This document shows positions 21,770 through 30,334 of a DNA stretch of 30,334 nucleotides, one piece after another (the stretch's first letter is position 1; every line of letters starts with the position of its first letter). The position numbers and the translations under genes are program-made. This stretch comes from an uncultured Saprospirales bacterium (lineage in GTDB: Bacteria; Bacteroidota; Bacteroidia; Chitinophagales; JADIYW01): contig CALLKF010000166.1 in assembly GCA_938008535.1 (NCBI GenBank), forward strand, positions 1 to 30,334. The letters run 5' to 3'. Under the pieces are notes generated by a model, which was given only the letters and a program-made list of their open reading frames with translations, had not been told where the DNA came from and searched no databases.

Positions 21770-21804
21770 CTTATAACTTACTACTTATAACTTATAACTT
21801 ATTC
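21770..21804. repeat. CTTATAACTTA tandem-like repeat before proC
   Basis: CTTATAACTT recurs at about 21770-21779, 21784-21793 and 21791-21800 with short or no spacers. It occupies most of the gap between yhhN and proC, which are divergent. Low-complexity; no function evident. Confidence 0.6.
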
Positions 21805-21805
21805 C

Positions 21806-21813
21806 TATTTTTA
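21806..21813 (+). promoter_or_regulatory. -7-like box abutting the proC start
   Basis: TATTTTTA, then CCGC, then the ATG at 21818. This is the same arrangement as at radA and implies little or no 5' leader. Confidence 0.4.
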
Positions 21814-21817
21814 CCGC

Positions 21818-22621
21818 ATGAACGTACTAATTATTGGTGGTGGAAATATGGGTCGAAGCTTTGCTGAAAGTTTTTTAAATGCAAAAGTTCTCACACACAA
21901 GCAACTTACAGTTATTGAAAAAGACCATGCGCAAATTCTGGAATTAAATCGCATGAAACTCGGACAAGTATATAATGATTTTGGTGATTTTATTTTGGAA
22001 AAAGATATCATCATTTTAGCAACCAAACCGCAAGATGCATATGCAGTCTATCCAAAATTAAAACCATTTATTACCGACAAACATATTGTACTCACAATTA
22101 TGGCTGGCATTCCGATTGCAGATGTAGAAAAAAATTTAGGAACGAATAAAGTGATTCGTTGCATGCCGAATTTGCCTTGCCAAATTGGAATGGGTGTTAC
22201 TGGCTTTATGGTTTCAGAAAGCATTCCACAACGCGATGCCGATTTTGTGCGCAAATTATTAGAAACCACTGGTGCATCTATTCAATTATATGATGAAGAT
22301 CAATTGAATGCCATTACTGCTGTTTCTGGTAGCGGTCCAGCGTATGTATTTTATTTTATGGATGCGATGATACAGAAAACCATGGAGTTTGGTTTCACAC
22401 ATACGGAAGCATCAAAGATTGTAGAACAAACATTTTTAGGTACTGTTGAGTTATATAAAGTCAATAATTTATCGTGCAAAGAATGGATAGATAAAGTAGC
22501 ATCTAAAGGTGGCACAACGGAAGCTGCATTAAAAGAATTTAATCAAAAAAATATTAGCGATAATATTCAACGTGGCTTAGATGCTGCACGCGAAAGAAGT
22601 AGAGAACTGAATAAAGGATAA
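21818..22621 (+). CDS. proC: pyrroline-5-carboxylate reductase
   Basis: A 267-residue ProC, the usual length. It catalyses the last step of proline synthesis, reducing pyrroline-5-carboxylate with NAD(P)H in the cytosol. The N-terminal Rossmann motif is IIGGGNMG at 5-12; ATKPQD (68-73) and MPNLP (116-120) are in the cofactor-binding domain; and the family signature AVSGSGPAYVFYFMDAM begins at 168. The C-terminal dimerisation helices (SKGGTTEAAL) complete the protein. It appears to be a single gene with its own promoter; the following transporter has a separate promoter box 130 bp downstream. Confidence 0.96.
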   Translation: MNVLIIGGGNMGRSFAESFLNAKVLTHKQLTVIEKDHAQILELNRMKLGQVYNDFGDFILEKDIIILATKPQDAYAVYPKLKPFITDKHIVLTIMAGIPIADVEKNLGTNKVIRCMPNLPCQIGMGVTGFMVSESIPQRDADFVRKLLETTGASIQLYDEDQLNAITAVSGSGPAYVFYFMDAMIQKTMEFGFTHTEASKIVEQTFLGTVELYKVNNLSCKEWIDKVASKGGTTEAALKEFNQKNISDNIQRGLDAARERSRELNKG

Positions 22622-22752
22622 AAAAGCAATACAAATGAAGATTTGATTATAGATAAAACCTATTGAATCCAATCTTACCATAATAATTAACATTTTAGTG
22701 TAATTACATTTCATTGTTAATAGCATTATTATATAAAAGTAAAATAAACCTT

Positions 22753-22760
22753 TATATTTG
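22753..22760 (+). promoter_or_regulatory. -7 promoter box for the nucleoside transporter
   Basis: TATATTTG, a full TAnnTTTG match, 17 bp before the ATG at 22778. There is no TTG at the normal -33 distance. Confidence 0.5.
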
Positions 22761-22777
22761 TTAACACACGAAAAATT

Positions 22778-24010
22778 ATGGAAAGATTTCAAGGCATTTT
22801 AGGCATCATTGCAATTTTAGGAATTGCATTTTTATTTTCAAATAACAAGAAAAAAATTAACTACAGATTGGTTTTTAGCGGTCTTGGATTGCAACTTTTC
22901 TTAGCAATTATTATATTAAAAATTCCAGCTGTTACTCGCTTTTTTCAAGCCATTGGTGGTGGAATGAAAGCAATTGAAGGTTATGCGCAACAAGGCGCAG
23001 CTTTTGTTTATGGTGGAATTATGACGGATACACATTCGCCAGCTGGACCAGCTTCTTACGGTGCGCCTGGTACATTTATTTTCGCATTTAGTATTCCAGC
23101 AACTATTATCCTAGTATGCGTGTTGGTTGCAATTTTATATCATGTTGGTATTATGCAACGTGTGGTGGCTGCTATTGCAAGAGTGATGAATATTGTAATG
23201 CGAGTTTCTGGTGCTGAAGCATTGAGCAATGTAGCCAGTGCATTTGTTGGACAAGTAGAAGCGCAAGTAATGATTCGCCCATACTTAGCAGGCATGACAA
23301 ACAGCGAATTATTAGCGTCTATGTCAGGCAGTATGGCTTGTATTGCTGGTGGAATTTTAATTGTGTATGTGAGTATGGGTGTGCCTGCAGAATATTTAAT
23401 TGCTGCCAGTTTAATGGCAGCACCAGCTGCGTTAGTAATTTCAAAAATTGTATTTCCTGAAGTAGAAGAATCTCAAACCAAAGGAAAAGTTTCTGTAGAA
23501 ATAAAAAGTCAATACACCAATATCATCGATGCAATTTCTCACGGCGCAAGTGATGGCATGAAAATATCTATCAATGTAATTGCGATGTTGATTGGTTTTA
23601 TTGCATTGATGGCATTGATTAATGCATTGTTAGGTTTAATTCATCCAGGATTTGGACTGAATACAATATTTGGATATTTATTTTATCCATTGGCTTGGGT
23701 AATGGGTGTGCCGAATGCAGAAGTAATGCAAGTAGCCACCATGATGGGACAAAAATTAACGATAAACGAGTTTGTTGCCTACACCAGTTTAATTGCTGCG
23801 AAAGCAAGCATGACACCAAAAGCATTAATGATTGCCAGTTTTGCATTGTGCGGTTTTGCAAATTTTAGTTCTGTTGGAATTCAAATTGGTGGTATCGGTG
23901 AATTAGCACCCAACCGCAGAGCCGACTTAGCAAAATTAGGTTTAAAAGCATTATTGTGCGGAACACTCGCGTCTTATCTTTCTGCCACAATTGCCGGAAT
24001 TTTGATGTAG
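22778..24010 (+). CDS. concentrative nucleoside transporter (CNT/NupC family)
   Basis: A 410-residue inner-membrane protein of the CNT family, which imports nucleosides with Na+ or H+. There are about eight membrane segments plus two re-entrant hairpins. Family landmarks are GAAFVYGGIM near 70, FIFAFSIPATIILVCVLVAILYH, the NVASAFVGQVEAQVMIRPYL segment with the conserved Q-x-E, and ALCGFANFSSVGIQIGGIGELAPNRRADLAKLG near 365-397, which contributes to nucleoside and cation binding. The C-terminus is complete. It is convergent with the GT-C-like gene, only 7 bp between stops, with no obvious terminator there. The exact substrate range cannot be read from sequence. Confidence 0.92.
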   Translation: MERFQGILGIIAILGIAFLFSNNKKKINYRLVFSGLGLQLFLAIIILKIPAVTRFFQAIGGGMKAIEGYAQQGAAFVYGGIMTDTHSPAGPASYGAPGTFIFAFSIPATIILVCVLVAILYHVGIMQRVVAAIARVMNIVMRVSGAEALSNVASAFVGQVEAQVMIRPYLAGMTNSELLASMSGSMACIAGGILIVYVSMGVPAEYLIAASLMAAPAALVISKIVFPEVEESQTKGKVSVEIKSQYTNIIDAISHGASDGMKISINVIAMLIGFIALMALINALLGLIHPGFGLNTIFGYLFYPLAWVMGVPNAEVMQVATMMGQKLTINEFVAYTSLIAAKASMTPKALMIASFALCGFANFSSVGIQIGGIGELAPNRRADLAKLGLKALLCGTLASYLSATIAGILM

Positions 24011-24017
24011 AAAGTAA

Positions 24018-25286
24018 CTAGATATCTAAAGCCATTTCATTTTCTGATTGCCGTTTCTTTGCATATAATAAATAATACATAAAGAGCATCAGTAAAAGAT
24101 ATAGAAAAGCAACAAATCGTTGATCCATCCAAAACGATTTCATGTAAGTATCATTGTGCATTGCTAAATACCAACATACTCTTTCTAAGTTTATTAAATA
24201 AGCAATAGAACCTAATATGAGCGGAAAAAATCGTCCGCTATAAAACGCATACGCAGCTAATGATATCATGGCTGGATGAAAATAGCGTTCATGCATTTGT
24301 GTATTCAGAAAATAAAAATTAAATGCTATTAATGCCGCTATTAGAAATATGGTGCTTAATGGAAATGAAGTTATTTCTTTCTTAAAATATTTTTTATAAA
24401 GATGCTGCATCAACGGAAACACCGTTAAAAACGTACCAGAAAAAAACAACAAACTTCCAATTTGTTTGTACGTCAAAAATCCAAATTTCACTTTATCTGT
24501 TATATCATACATACCTTCAATCGTTCTATTAAACAATAGCAAAGACCATAAATTAAAAGCACCAACAGCTGGATATGGATATTTATCAACCGAACCAGTA
24601 ATTACATTCATCACCTGATACATTCTACTATTGGAAATAAAAGGCCATAAAATCAACAATTGAATACAAGCACCAATCAACAAAGCAATAGCTATTTTTT
24701 TAATTCCTTCTTTTGAAATAAGTTGCGGCAACAAAATCAAACCAACAATTGGAATAAAAACTAAAGCTTGCAATTTAAAGTTTAATGCAATTAATAAGCT
24801 CAATACACTTAGTACTGTTTTCTTTTCTAATGCAAGAATAATTGCAGCAAAACCAAAGCAAGTAAAAATAGCATCTACTTGTGCCCAAAGTGCGCTGTTA
24901 TAGAAATAAGCGACATTCATCATAAGCAAAATAAAATAAAACAGTTTTTTGAACTCATCTTTAATAAACCAAACTGCTAAGTAAGCTCCAACAATATCAA
25001 AAATAATGGTGTAATATTTTATGGTATACATATTATCTTGAATGTCTTGCAGGTTTCCTTGTATTACTGCATGAAAGCGCAACACATATAAATACAACGG
25101 CAAGTAATTACAATCTTTGTTATCATACACATGCACAAATCCATAATTAAAAATATACTTTGACCAATCAATCCAAAATTCCATATCACCTTGGTGGCCC
25201 CATTTATGCATTAAAAAAATAAATGCTACATAAAACATGCATATTATAAGTAGCCATCTTTTTCTGGTTTCTGTAAGTTGAAACAT
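24018..25286 (-). CDS. polytopic membrane protein, GT-C glycosyltransferase-like
   Basis: A 422-residue protein with about ten to eleven membrane segments. Two features suggest the GT-C glycosyltransferase superfamily (lipid-linked sugar donors, active site facing the periplasm): an acidic residue in the first extracytoplasmic loop (HQGDMEFW, D34) and the late-loop motif TQMHERYFHPAM near residue 330, similar to DUF2029/mannosyltransferase-type enzymes. LPLYLYVLRF around 62-71 and ALNFKLQALVFIPIVGL around 167-183 are consistent. Possible roles are protein O-mannosylation, lipid glycosylation or polysaccharide assembly; the substrate is unknown. The gene is divergent from uvrC with an 82-bp shared promoter region. 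Confidence 0.7.
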   Translation of the reverse strand: MFQLTETRKRWLLIICMFYVAFIFLMHKWGHQGDMEFWIDWSKYIFNYGFVHVYDNKDCNYLPLYLYVLRFHAVIQGNLQDIQDNMYTIKYYTIIFDIVGAYLAVWFIKDEFKKLFYFILLMMNVAYFYNSALWAQVDAIFTCFGFAAIILALEKKTVLSVLSLLIALNFKLQALVFIPIVGLILLPQLISKEGIKKIAIALLIGACIQLLILWPFISNSRMYQVMNVITGSVDKYPYPAVGAFNLWSLLLFNRTIEGMYDITDKVKFGFLTYKQIGSLLFFSGTFLTVFPLMQHLYKKYFKKEITSFPLSTIFLIAALIAFNFYFLNTQMHERYFHPAMISLAAYAFYSGRFFPLILGSIAYLINLERVCWYLAMHNDTYMKSFWMDQRFVAFLYLLLMLFMYYLLYAKKRQSENEMALDI

Positions 25287-25354
25287 TATTATTTATATTT
25301 TAAATTCTAAAAATACACAAATTATTTTGATTAAAAATCATCGGCTCTATCAAT

Positions 25355-25362
25355 TATATTTG
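25355..25362 (+). promoter_or_regulatory. -7 promoter box for uvrC
   Basis: TATATTTG, a full match to TAnnTTTG, 6 bp before the ATG. A TTTG at 25326-25329 could be the -33 element, but the 25-bp spacer is longer than usual. Confidence 0.5.
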
Positions 25363-25368
25363 TGATAG

Positions 25369-27171
25369 ATGTCTGACCAAAACCATTTGCATCCAATTAT
25401 TAAAAACTTGCCTGCACAACCAGGTGTGTATCGTTATTATGATGCTGATGGAAATTTATTATACATTGGCAAAGCAAAAAGTTTAAAGAATAGAGTTTCC
25501 AGTTATTTTGTAAGTAAAGATTCGTCGTACAGGATTGGTTTGATGGTACGCAAAATTCACAACATCGAATACTCTGTTGTGGCTACCGAAAAAGATGCGT
25601 TATTGTTGGAAAATGCACTCATTAAAGAATTGCAACCGCGCTATAATATCTTATTAAAAGATGACAAAAGCTACCCGTATTTAAAAATTATGAACGAAGA
25701 TTTTCCGCGCATTTTTTTTACCAGAAAATTAGTGGATGATGGTGCTGAATATTTTGGTCCATACACATCGGTTCATCAAGTGCGTTCCATTTTAGAATTG
25801 ATAAAAAAATTGTATCCAATTCGCAATTGCAGCTTACCGCTTTCAGATAAAAATATTCAAAAAAATAAATTTAAATCGTGTTTAGAATTTCATATAGGCA
25901 ATTGTTTGGCTCCATGTATTGCCAATCAATCCAAACTTGAGTATGATAAAAATGTAGAACAGATTCGCAAAATCATCAAAGGAAATTTAACAGAAGTTCG
26001 TAATATTTTGAAAGAAGAAATGCTACACTTCGCCAATATTTTGGAGTTTGAGAAAGCTGAAATCACTAAAATAAAAATTCAATCACTCAAAGAATATATT
26101 TCTACGTCAACCGTAATTAATCCGAACTTAGGCAATTTACATGTGTTTGGATTTTTGGAAGAAAACGACAAAGCATTTGTTCATTATATGTATGTACATG
26201 AAGGCACGATTATAAAAACAAAAAATTTTATTCTAAAACGAAATTTAGATGAAACAAAAGACGACCTTTTGTCTTTTGCCGTTTTGAATACGTTTGACTC
26301 TGAAGAAAATACGAACGCTACGATTCTGCTTCCATTTCATATTTTTATTGAGCCAACTTTAAAATTAATAGTGCAAGTACCACGCATTGGTGAAAAAAAA
26401 AGTTTACTGGAATTGGCAGAAAAAAATGCGATGTATTATAAAATAAAAGGAAAAGAAAATCAAAAAACAGATCCTTCAACGCGCATCTTAGAGCAAATGA
26501 AAATAGATTTAAAATTAACCGAACTACCAACACACATTGAGTGTTTCGATAATTCTAATTTCCAGGGAACAAATGCTGTTTCTGCATGTGTGGTTTTCAA
26601 AAATGCAAAACCAAGCAAAAAAGATTACCGCCATTTTAATGTAAAAACTGTTGTTGGTGCTAATGATTTTGACACGATGAAAGAGATTGTTTACAGAAGA
26701 TACAAACGTTTATTAGATGAAGAATCGTCGTTGCCACAATTGATTGTGATTGATGGTGGAAAAGGCCAATTGCATTCTGCAATGGAAAGTATGAAAGCAT
26801 TGAATTTAGAAAACAAAATACAAGTAGTTTCAATTGCAAAACGTTTGGAAGAAATTTACTATCCAAATGATTCCATTCCGATGTATATCAATAAAAAATC
26901 GGAAACGCTGAAAGTATTGCAACAATTACGTAACGAAGCACATCGATTTGGAATTACTTTTCACAGAAGCCAGCGTTCAAAAAATACGTTTAAAACTACG
27001 TTAAATGAAATTAAAGGCATAGGAGAAAATTTAGCAAATAAATTACTACTTGATTTTGGTTCTGTAAAAAATATAGAAAAAGCTAATTTAGTTGATTTAG
27101 AAAAAACAATTGGAAAGACTAAAGCGAAAATAGTTTATGATTTTTACAATACTAAAAACGTCTCACTTTAA
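25369..27171 (+). CDS. uvrC: excinuclease ABC subunit C (UvrC)
   Basis: A 600-residue UvrC, full length. It makes both incisions in nucleotide excision repair. In order: GIY-YIG nuclease (17-95; GVYRYY, LLYIGKAKSLKNR); four cysteines C154, C171, C179 and C183, at positions matching the [4Fe-4S] ligands reported for UvrC; UVR motif (about 205-240; LEFEKAEITKIKIQSLK) that contacts UvrB; the RNase H-like C-terminal nuclease beginning IECFDNSNFQGTNAVSACVVF, with VIDGGKGQL near 462-470 and the histidine in RNEAHRFGITFHR; and a C-terminal helix-hairpin-helix (LNEIKGIGENLANKLLLDFGS). The last four codons and the stop lie inside a strong terminator hairpin. Confidence 0.97.
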   Translation: MSDQNHLHPIIKNLPAQPGVYRYYDADGNLLYIGKAKSLKNRVSSYFVSKDSSYRIGLMVRKIHNIEYSVVATEKDALLLENALIKELQPRYNILLKDDKSYPYLKIMNEDFPRIFFTRKLVDDGAEYFGPYTSVHQVRSILELIKKLYPIRNCSLPLSDKNIQKNKFKSCLEFHIGNCLAPCIANQSKLEYDKNVEQIRKIIKGNLTEVRNILKEEMLHFANILEFEKAEITKIKIQSLKEYISTSTVINPNLGNLHVFGFLEENDKAFVHYMYVHEGTIIKTKNFILKRNLDETKDDLLSFAVLNTFDSEENTNATILLPFHIFIEPTLKLIVQVPRIGEKKSLLELAEKNAMYYKIKGKENQKTDPSTRILEQMKIDLKLTELPTHIECFDNSNFQGTNAVSACVVFKNAKPSKKDYRHFNVKTVVGANDFDTMKEIVYRRYKRLLDEESSLPQLIVIDGGKGQLHSAMESMKALNLENKIQVVSIAKRLEEIYYPNDSIPMYINKKSETLKVLQQLRNEAHRFGITFHRSQRSKNTFKTTLNEIKGIGENLANKLLLDFGSVKNIEKANLVDLEKTIGKTKAKIVYDFYNTKNVSL

Positions 27172-27183
27172 GTGAGACGTTTT
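27155..27183. terminator. bidirectional terminator overlapping the uvrC stop codon
   Basis: AAAACGTCTCAC (27155-27166) pairs with GTGAGACGTTTT (27172-27183), a 12-bp perfect stem with a 5-nt loop (TTTAA). The uvrC stop codon TAA is at 27169-27171, in the loop. A-rich left and T-rich right ends let it work in both directions, for uvrC and for convergent gldN, which stops 20 bp beyond. Confidence 0.88.
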
Positions 27184-27202
27184 GTATACTTTTAAGAAAA
27201 CA

Positions 27203-28228
27203 TTAGTATTCCCAAAGATCGTGTTCGAATGTAAATAATTCGTTTTTCTTAGCTTCAGATTCATATAAGATATCAATACCAGATTTGTAATCTTTGATAC
27301 GGAAATCTTGAACATTATCTACTTTGTAAATATAGCTACCGAATAGACGTAAAGCAAATACTTGATCCCAATTTAAACGAACACCATTAGGAAACGGATT
27401 GTATGATTGTGAGTTTACTAATACTTGTCTCATGCTTGGAAAATAAACCCAAAATACTGGTACTTCAGCTCTAAAATCACCTGTTGTTGGGTCATAATTA
27501 TCATACATTGGACAAACTCCCATTATACGCACTTCCATTGTAGATGTTTGCTTATTAAAAAACCAAGTTTCTTTTAATCTTAATTTCTTAACGTTATTCC
27601 AGTTAACTTCATTAGTAATCACTTGTAAAGTTGTAATACCAGTAACAGGATCTGGAACATAAATAGAATCTGTACTTCCGCCAGCAACACTCAATGCTTC
27701 TTTTGGGTCAATTGGAGTTGTGAAATCATCATCCATACCACTATACACTTGTGCTTTGCCTGTGTTTATAGCATCTAATAATATTTGAATGAATGGAGCT
27801 TTTGGCCAGCTAAAATGTAAATTTATTTTTTCTCTTAAATCAATTACTCTCCAAACTGTTTTCCACCAAAATACATCTGCTTCACGAATTGGTTCGTAAC
27901 CCATTGCTATTCGTTTACCAGTAATTTCCTGAACCCAAGGTAATTTAGGAACTTCAGTTTTTACTGCATTTAGGTCAACAGTAGAAGCTGTAGCTGCTGC
28001 TGCTGGTAATGCTGCTGCAGCTGCTTGAGCTGCTGCTTCTGCAGCTTGGGCTGACGCAGTTGAATCTTCTACCGCTTTTGCAGCTGCTGCTAATTCTTCT
28101 GCTGAAACCTGACTAGATTTTGGTTTCTTTTTTGTTGATTTCTTTTTTGTTTGCGCATTACTAATAGTAACAGCAAATACCGAAAGAATCAGCAGTATTA
28201 AAGAGATTTTTTTGAATTGCATTTTCAT
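27203..28228 (-). CDS. gldN: type IX secretion/gliding protein GldN
   Basis: A 341-residue GldN (PorN). The signal peptide is residues 1-25 (ISNA before QTKKK). After a Lys/Ser segment comes an Ala-rich low-complexity linker (about 45-85, coded mostly by GCA/GCT runs), then the conserved GldN domain: KLPWVQEITGKRIAMGYEPIREADVFWWKTVWRVIDLREKINLHF in pieces from about 95, and GVCPMYDNYDPTTGDFRAEVPVFWVYFPSMRQVLVN in the second half. GldN partners GldK in the periplasmic ring of the T9SS, near the outer membrane, and is needed for secretion. It follows gldM by 21 bp and is the last gene of the gldL-M-N part of the operon; a strong terminator follows. Confidence 0.95.
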   Translation of the reverse strand: MKMQFKKISLILLILSVFAVTISNAQTKKKSTKKKPKSSQVSAEELAAAAKAVEDSTASAQAAEAAAQAAAAALPAAAATASTVDLNAVKTEVPKLPWVQEITGKRIAMGYEPIREADVFWWKTVWRVIDLREKINLHFSWPKAPFIQILLDAINTGKAQVYSGMDDDFTTPIDPKEALSVAGGSTDSIYVPDPVTGITTLQVITNEVNWNNVKKLRLKETWFFNKQTSTMEVRIMGVCPMYDNYDPTTGDFRAEVPVFWVYFPSMRQVLVNSQSYNPFPNGVRLNWDQVFALRLFGSYIYKVDNVQDFRIKDYKSGIDILYESEAKKNELFTFEHDLWEY

Positions 28229-28249
28229 TGTATGAAATCTAAATTATTG

Positions 28250-29785
28250 TTAATCAATTTTGAAGGCAATACCAGGAATTTTACGAGATAATCCATCTGG
28301 ACCTTTCACTTTAATATCTTCAATATAAAATATATCACCTGGTTTTGCTTTTGCCAAAAATCCTTTTTGAGCTGGACTAAAATAAGCACCTGTTGCAGCT
28401 GCAATGCCTGGGTCTTGTAATTTTGGTTGGTAGAACATATTAAAACTTAATACTTGGAAACCAACTTCAAATAAGAAGTCTTTTAATAAAGCTTGAACAC
28501 CTTGTTGAACTTTAATCCAAGACGCATTTTTACGACCACCTGATTCGTTACCAACTGCAGCAACTGGATCTGGTATCATTTTTACACGGAATTCTTTGGG
28601 TTTATAAGCTTTACCTTTTGCACTTGGTGTTACTTTTACAACACCTTGAGTAGTAACTCTTGCTACATAATTCCCAGGACCTGCTTGTGCTAAACTACCA
28701 GACGAAATACTTGCTGTAACATCTTGTAAACGCATACCTGCAGCAGAAACCTCAATTGGATTATCTACACCAATATACAATACATTGGTTTTAGTTGCAG
28801 AAACTTGCGCAAATGGTGCAGCAACTGTATATTTAAATTCTGGTAATTTATATGATTTTACTTCGCCAGTTCTATCATTACGTACACCAATTGAACCACT
28901 AACAGGATGCTCGCCAACGCCACCACCTGCTTTGTAATGTGCAACACCGTTTTCGTCAACTGGTAAATTAGAACCATTAACATTAACAGTTACTGTACCT
29001 GAACTTTTTGAACTTGTCGCAGACAAAAACACGTTTGCTTCAAATGTTTCTCCTTCTAAGATATAAGAACTTGGAGAAGTTATTTGAGCAGAGAAACGGT
29101 CAAAAACAATATCATCTCTTTCTAAAGGAGTTGCATCACCAATTCTAGAATAGAAATAAGATACCATTTGTCCTTCAGAATTTTTTATATCTGTTTCCAT
29201 CTTTGTTAACATAGTATAAGAAGCAACAGCAGGCATGTTTCCAAAATTTTGACGAACCCAACCGCCTTTGTCATCTGTTACTGTATTAACAATTTTCTTA
29301 TCGAAATCACTTTTAAATGCTGCATCATCAACCATAGCTATCATTTTAGCATGATAAGCATCAATATCAGCTTTTAATTTATCACCTCTTTTTTCTTCGA
29401 TAATGTATCTTTCAGACACATCTAAATCATCTGGTTTTTCCATGATACCACCTTCAGTACTTGGTCCACCAGCTTGTGTGATAATATCTTTTTTAAGCTG
29501 AGCAATTTTTTCTAACAAATTTTTTGTCTCAGACATAGCAGTTGTTGCAAGTGCTTCATACTTAACAACAGATTGATTTGCTTGCTCTTTTGCTTTTTTG
29601 ATTGCAAAGCTACTAAATACAGCTTTTGTGTTATCATCAATCACTTTATTTGAAGACTCTAAGCTTCGTGTGATGGTTTTGAATGCGTTCAGGATTTCAG
29701 CAGATACATTTAATGCAAGTAGTGCGGTTAACACGAGATACATTAAGTTAATCATCTGCTGCCTGTTCTCCTTTGGAATTGACAT
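28250..29785 (-). CDS. gldM: type IX secretion/gliding motor protein GldM
   Basis: A 511-residue GldM (PorM), typical in length. The single N-terminal membrane segment is residues about 13-32 in MINLMYLVLTALLALNVSAEILNAF, a very conserved stretch that sits in the GldL ring. The rest is periplasmic: a helical D1 region (to about 220) with the two DxDD-type acidic turns, then Ig-like domains (SYILEGETFEANVFLSATSS, AQVSATKTNVLYIGVDNPIEVSAAG), and a C-terminal domain that contacts the GldKN ring (FEVGFQVLSFNMFYQPKL). GldL and GldM use proton-motive force to drive T9SS secretion and gliding. The gene lies between gldL and gldN in the standard order, 48 bp after gldL. Confidence 0.97.
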   Translation of the reverse strand: MSIPKENRQQMINLMYLVLTALLALNVSAEILNAFKTITRSLESSNKVIDDNTKAVFSSFAIKKAKEQANQSVVKYEALATTAMSETKNLLEKIAQLKKDIITQAGGPSTEGGIMEKPDDLDVSERYIIEEKRGDKLKADIDAYHAKMIAMVDDAAFKSDFDKKIVNTVTDDKGGWVRQNFGNMPAVASYTMLTKMETDIKNSEGQMVSYFYSRIGDATPLERDDIVFDRFSAQITSPSSYILEGETFEANVFLSATSSKSSGTVTVNVNGSNLPVDENGVAHYKAGGGVGEHPVSGSIGVRNDRTGEVKSYKLPEFKYTVAAPFAQVSATKTNVLYIGVDNPIEVSAAGMRLQDVTASISSGSLAQAGPGNYVARVTTQGVVKVTPSAKGKAYKPKEFRVKMIPDPVAAVGNESGGRKNASWIKVQQGVQALLKDFLFEVGFQVLSFNMFYQPKLQDPGIAAATGAYFSPAQKGFLAKAKPGDIFYIEDIKVKGPDGLSRKIPGIAFKID

Positions 29786-29833
29786 ATTTTACAATTTTTC
29801 TTTAGGTTAACAATTTATTACAGATAGTATCAA

Positions 29834-30334
29834 CTATGATCTCATTGCTGAAAGCATATTACCATAAATTCCATTTAATTTTTCTAAGTTGCCAGCTAAG
29901 CCACCCATTTGAGTTTTAAATTTCTCTGTATCAGCCAAAGAGCTTTCTAAGCTAGTCATTGCAGTGCTTAAGTTACCAATGAATTTGTTCATTGTTTTTA
30001 AGTGTGTATTTGTGTCTTGTAATTCCATTTCATAAACAGCGTTCAATGCAGCAAGGTTTTTTGTAGCACTTTGAACTTGAGTGTGATATTGAGAAGCATC
30101 ACCAGAAGCAGCCGCTAATTTGCTCATACCGTCTGCAGCAGATGCAAAAGATTCTTTAACACCGTTTAAAGATGTAGCAGCATTTTTTGCAGAAACTGCG
30201 AAATCATTAGAAGCTACTGTAGCATCTGCTAAATTTCCCATTTTACCTACGTTATCAGCAAAGTTTTTCAAGTTATCTCCAAATCTAGAAACTAAATTTT
30301 GATCTACTTTAGCAGCTTCCAACATTTTGTCCAT
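29834..30334 (-). CDS. gldL: gliding motor protein GldL, 3' part (window ends inside the gene)
   Basis: The C-terminal 166 residues of GldL (PorL). The sequence is cut by the end of the window; the Met at the edge (30332-30334) is internal. This part is the cytoplasmic coiled-coil tail: helical, Ala/Ser/Asn/Asp-rich, with repeats such as SNDFAVSAKNAATSLNGVKESF and LQDTNTHLKTMNKFIGNLSTAMTSLESSL. The two membrane helices that hold the GldL motor subunit lie upstream, outside the window. Identification rests on this tail and on the position directly before gldM. GldK probably lies further upstream. Confidence 0.9.
   Translation of the reverse strand: MDKMLEAAKVDQNLVSRFGDNLKNFADNVGKMGNLADATVASNDFAVSAKNAATSLNGVKESFASAADGMSKLAAASGDASQYHTQVQSATKNLAALNAVYEMELQDTNTHLKTMNKFIGNLSTAMTSLESSLADTEKFKTQMGGLAGNLEKLNGIYGNMLSAMRS

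Overview
The window looks like a contig from a low-G+C Bacteroidota chromosome, probably Chitinophagales or a relative. The evidence is the gldL-gldM-gldN block of the type IX secretion/gliding machinery, the strongly A+T-rich coding style, TAnnTTTG-type promoter boxes, and SurA/MoxR, DUF4142 and OmpA-lipoprotein families typical of that phylum. The first 48 bases are not genomic. They match an Illumina P7-side adapter with an 8-nt index, so the contig starts inside an artefact joined to a truncated YihY/BrkB gene.

Layout. 49-1571 (+): 3' end of a YihY/BrkB membrane protein, a DUF4142 lipoprotein and a very hydrophilic K/E/N/Q-rich small protein. 1740-8077 (-): zinc-ribbon methyltransferase, 2OG-Fe(II) oxygenase, MoxR AAA+ ATPase, and two SurA-like parvulin chaperones. 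The surA-like gene and moxR are 3 bp apart and form an envelope-biogenesis operon. 8293-9705 (+): RlmD-type rRNA m5U methyltransferase, convergent across a hairpin with a membrane-anchored patatin-like lipase (9792-12053, -). 12150-14508 (-): a lipoprotein with a probable beta-helix and ComF. 14754-15764 (+): an exported class A beta-lactamase-fold serine hydrolase with a good promoter. 15780-17123 (-): radA.

17162-19110 is the accessory part. It holds a G+C-rich orphan gene; a 12-unit, 21-bp-period array that reads as a decayed heptad-repeat protein on the minus strand; a cluster of dispersed inverted repeats; and an orphan exported-protein gene bounded by 17-bp inverted repeats that touch its start and stop codons, like a cassette. 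This is the part of the window that ordinary annotation explains least.

19111-27171 returns to core functions: OmpA-family lipoprotein, tatC, yhhN, proC, a CNT-family nucleoside transporter, a GT-C-like membrane protein and uvrC. The uvrC stop codon lies in the loop of a strong hairpin. 27203-30334 (-) is gldN, gldM and the truncated 3' part of gldL, the inner-membrane motor and periplasmic parts of T9SS.

Many genes serve the cell envelope: two periplasmic chaperones, TatC, OmpA, Gld proteins and several lipoproteins. No rRNA, tRNA, CRISPR array, transposase or prophage gene was seen. All identifications come from reading motifs by eye; no database search was done.
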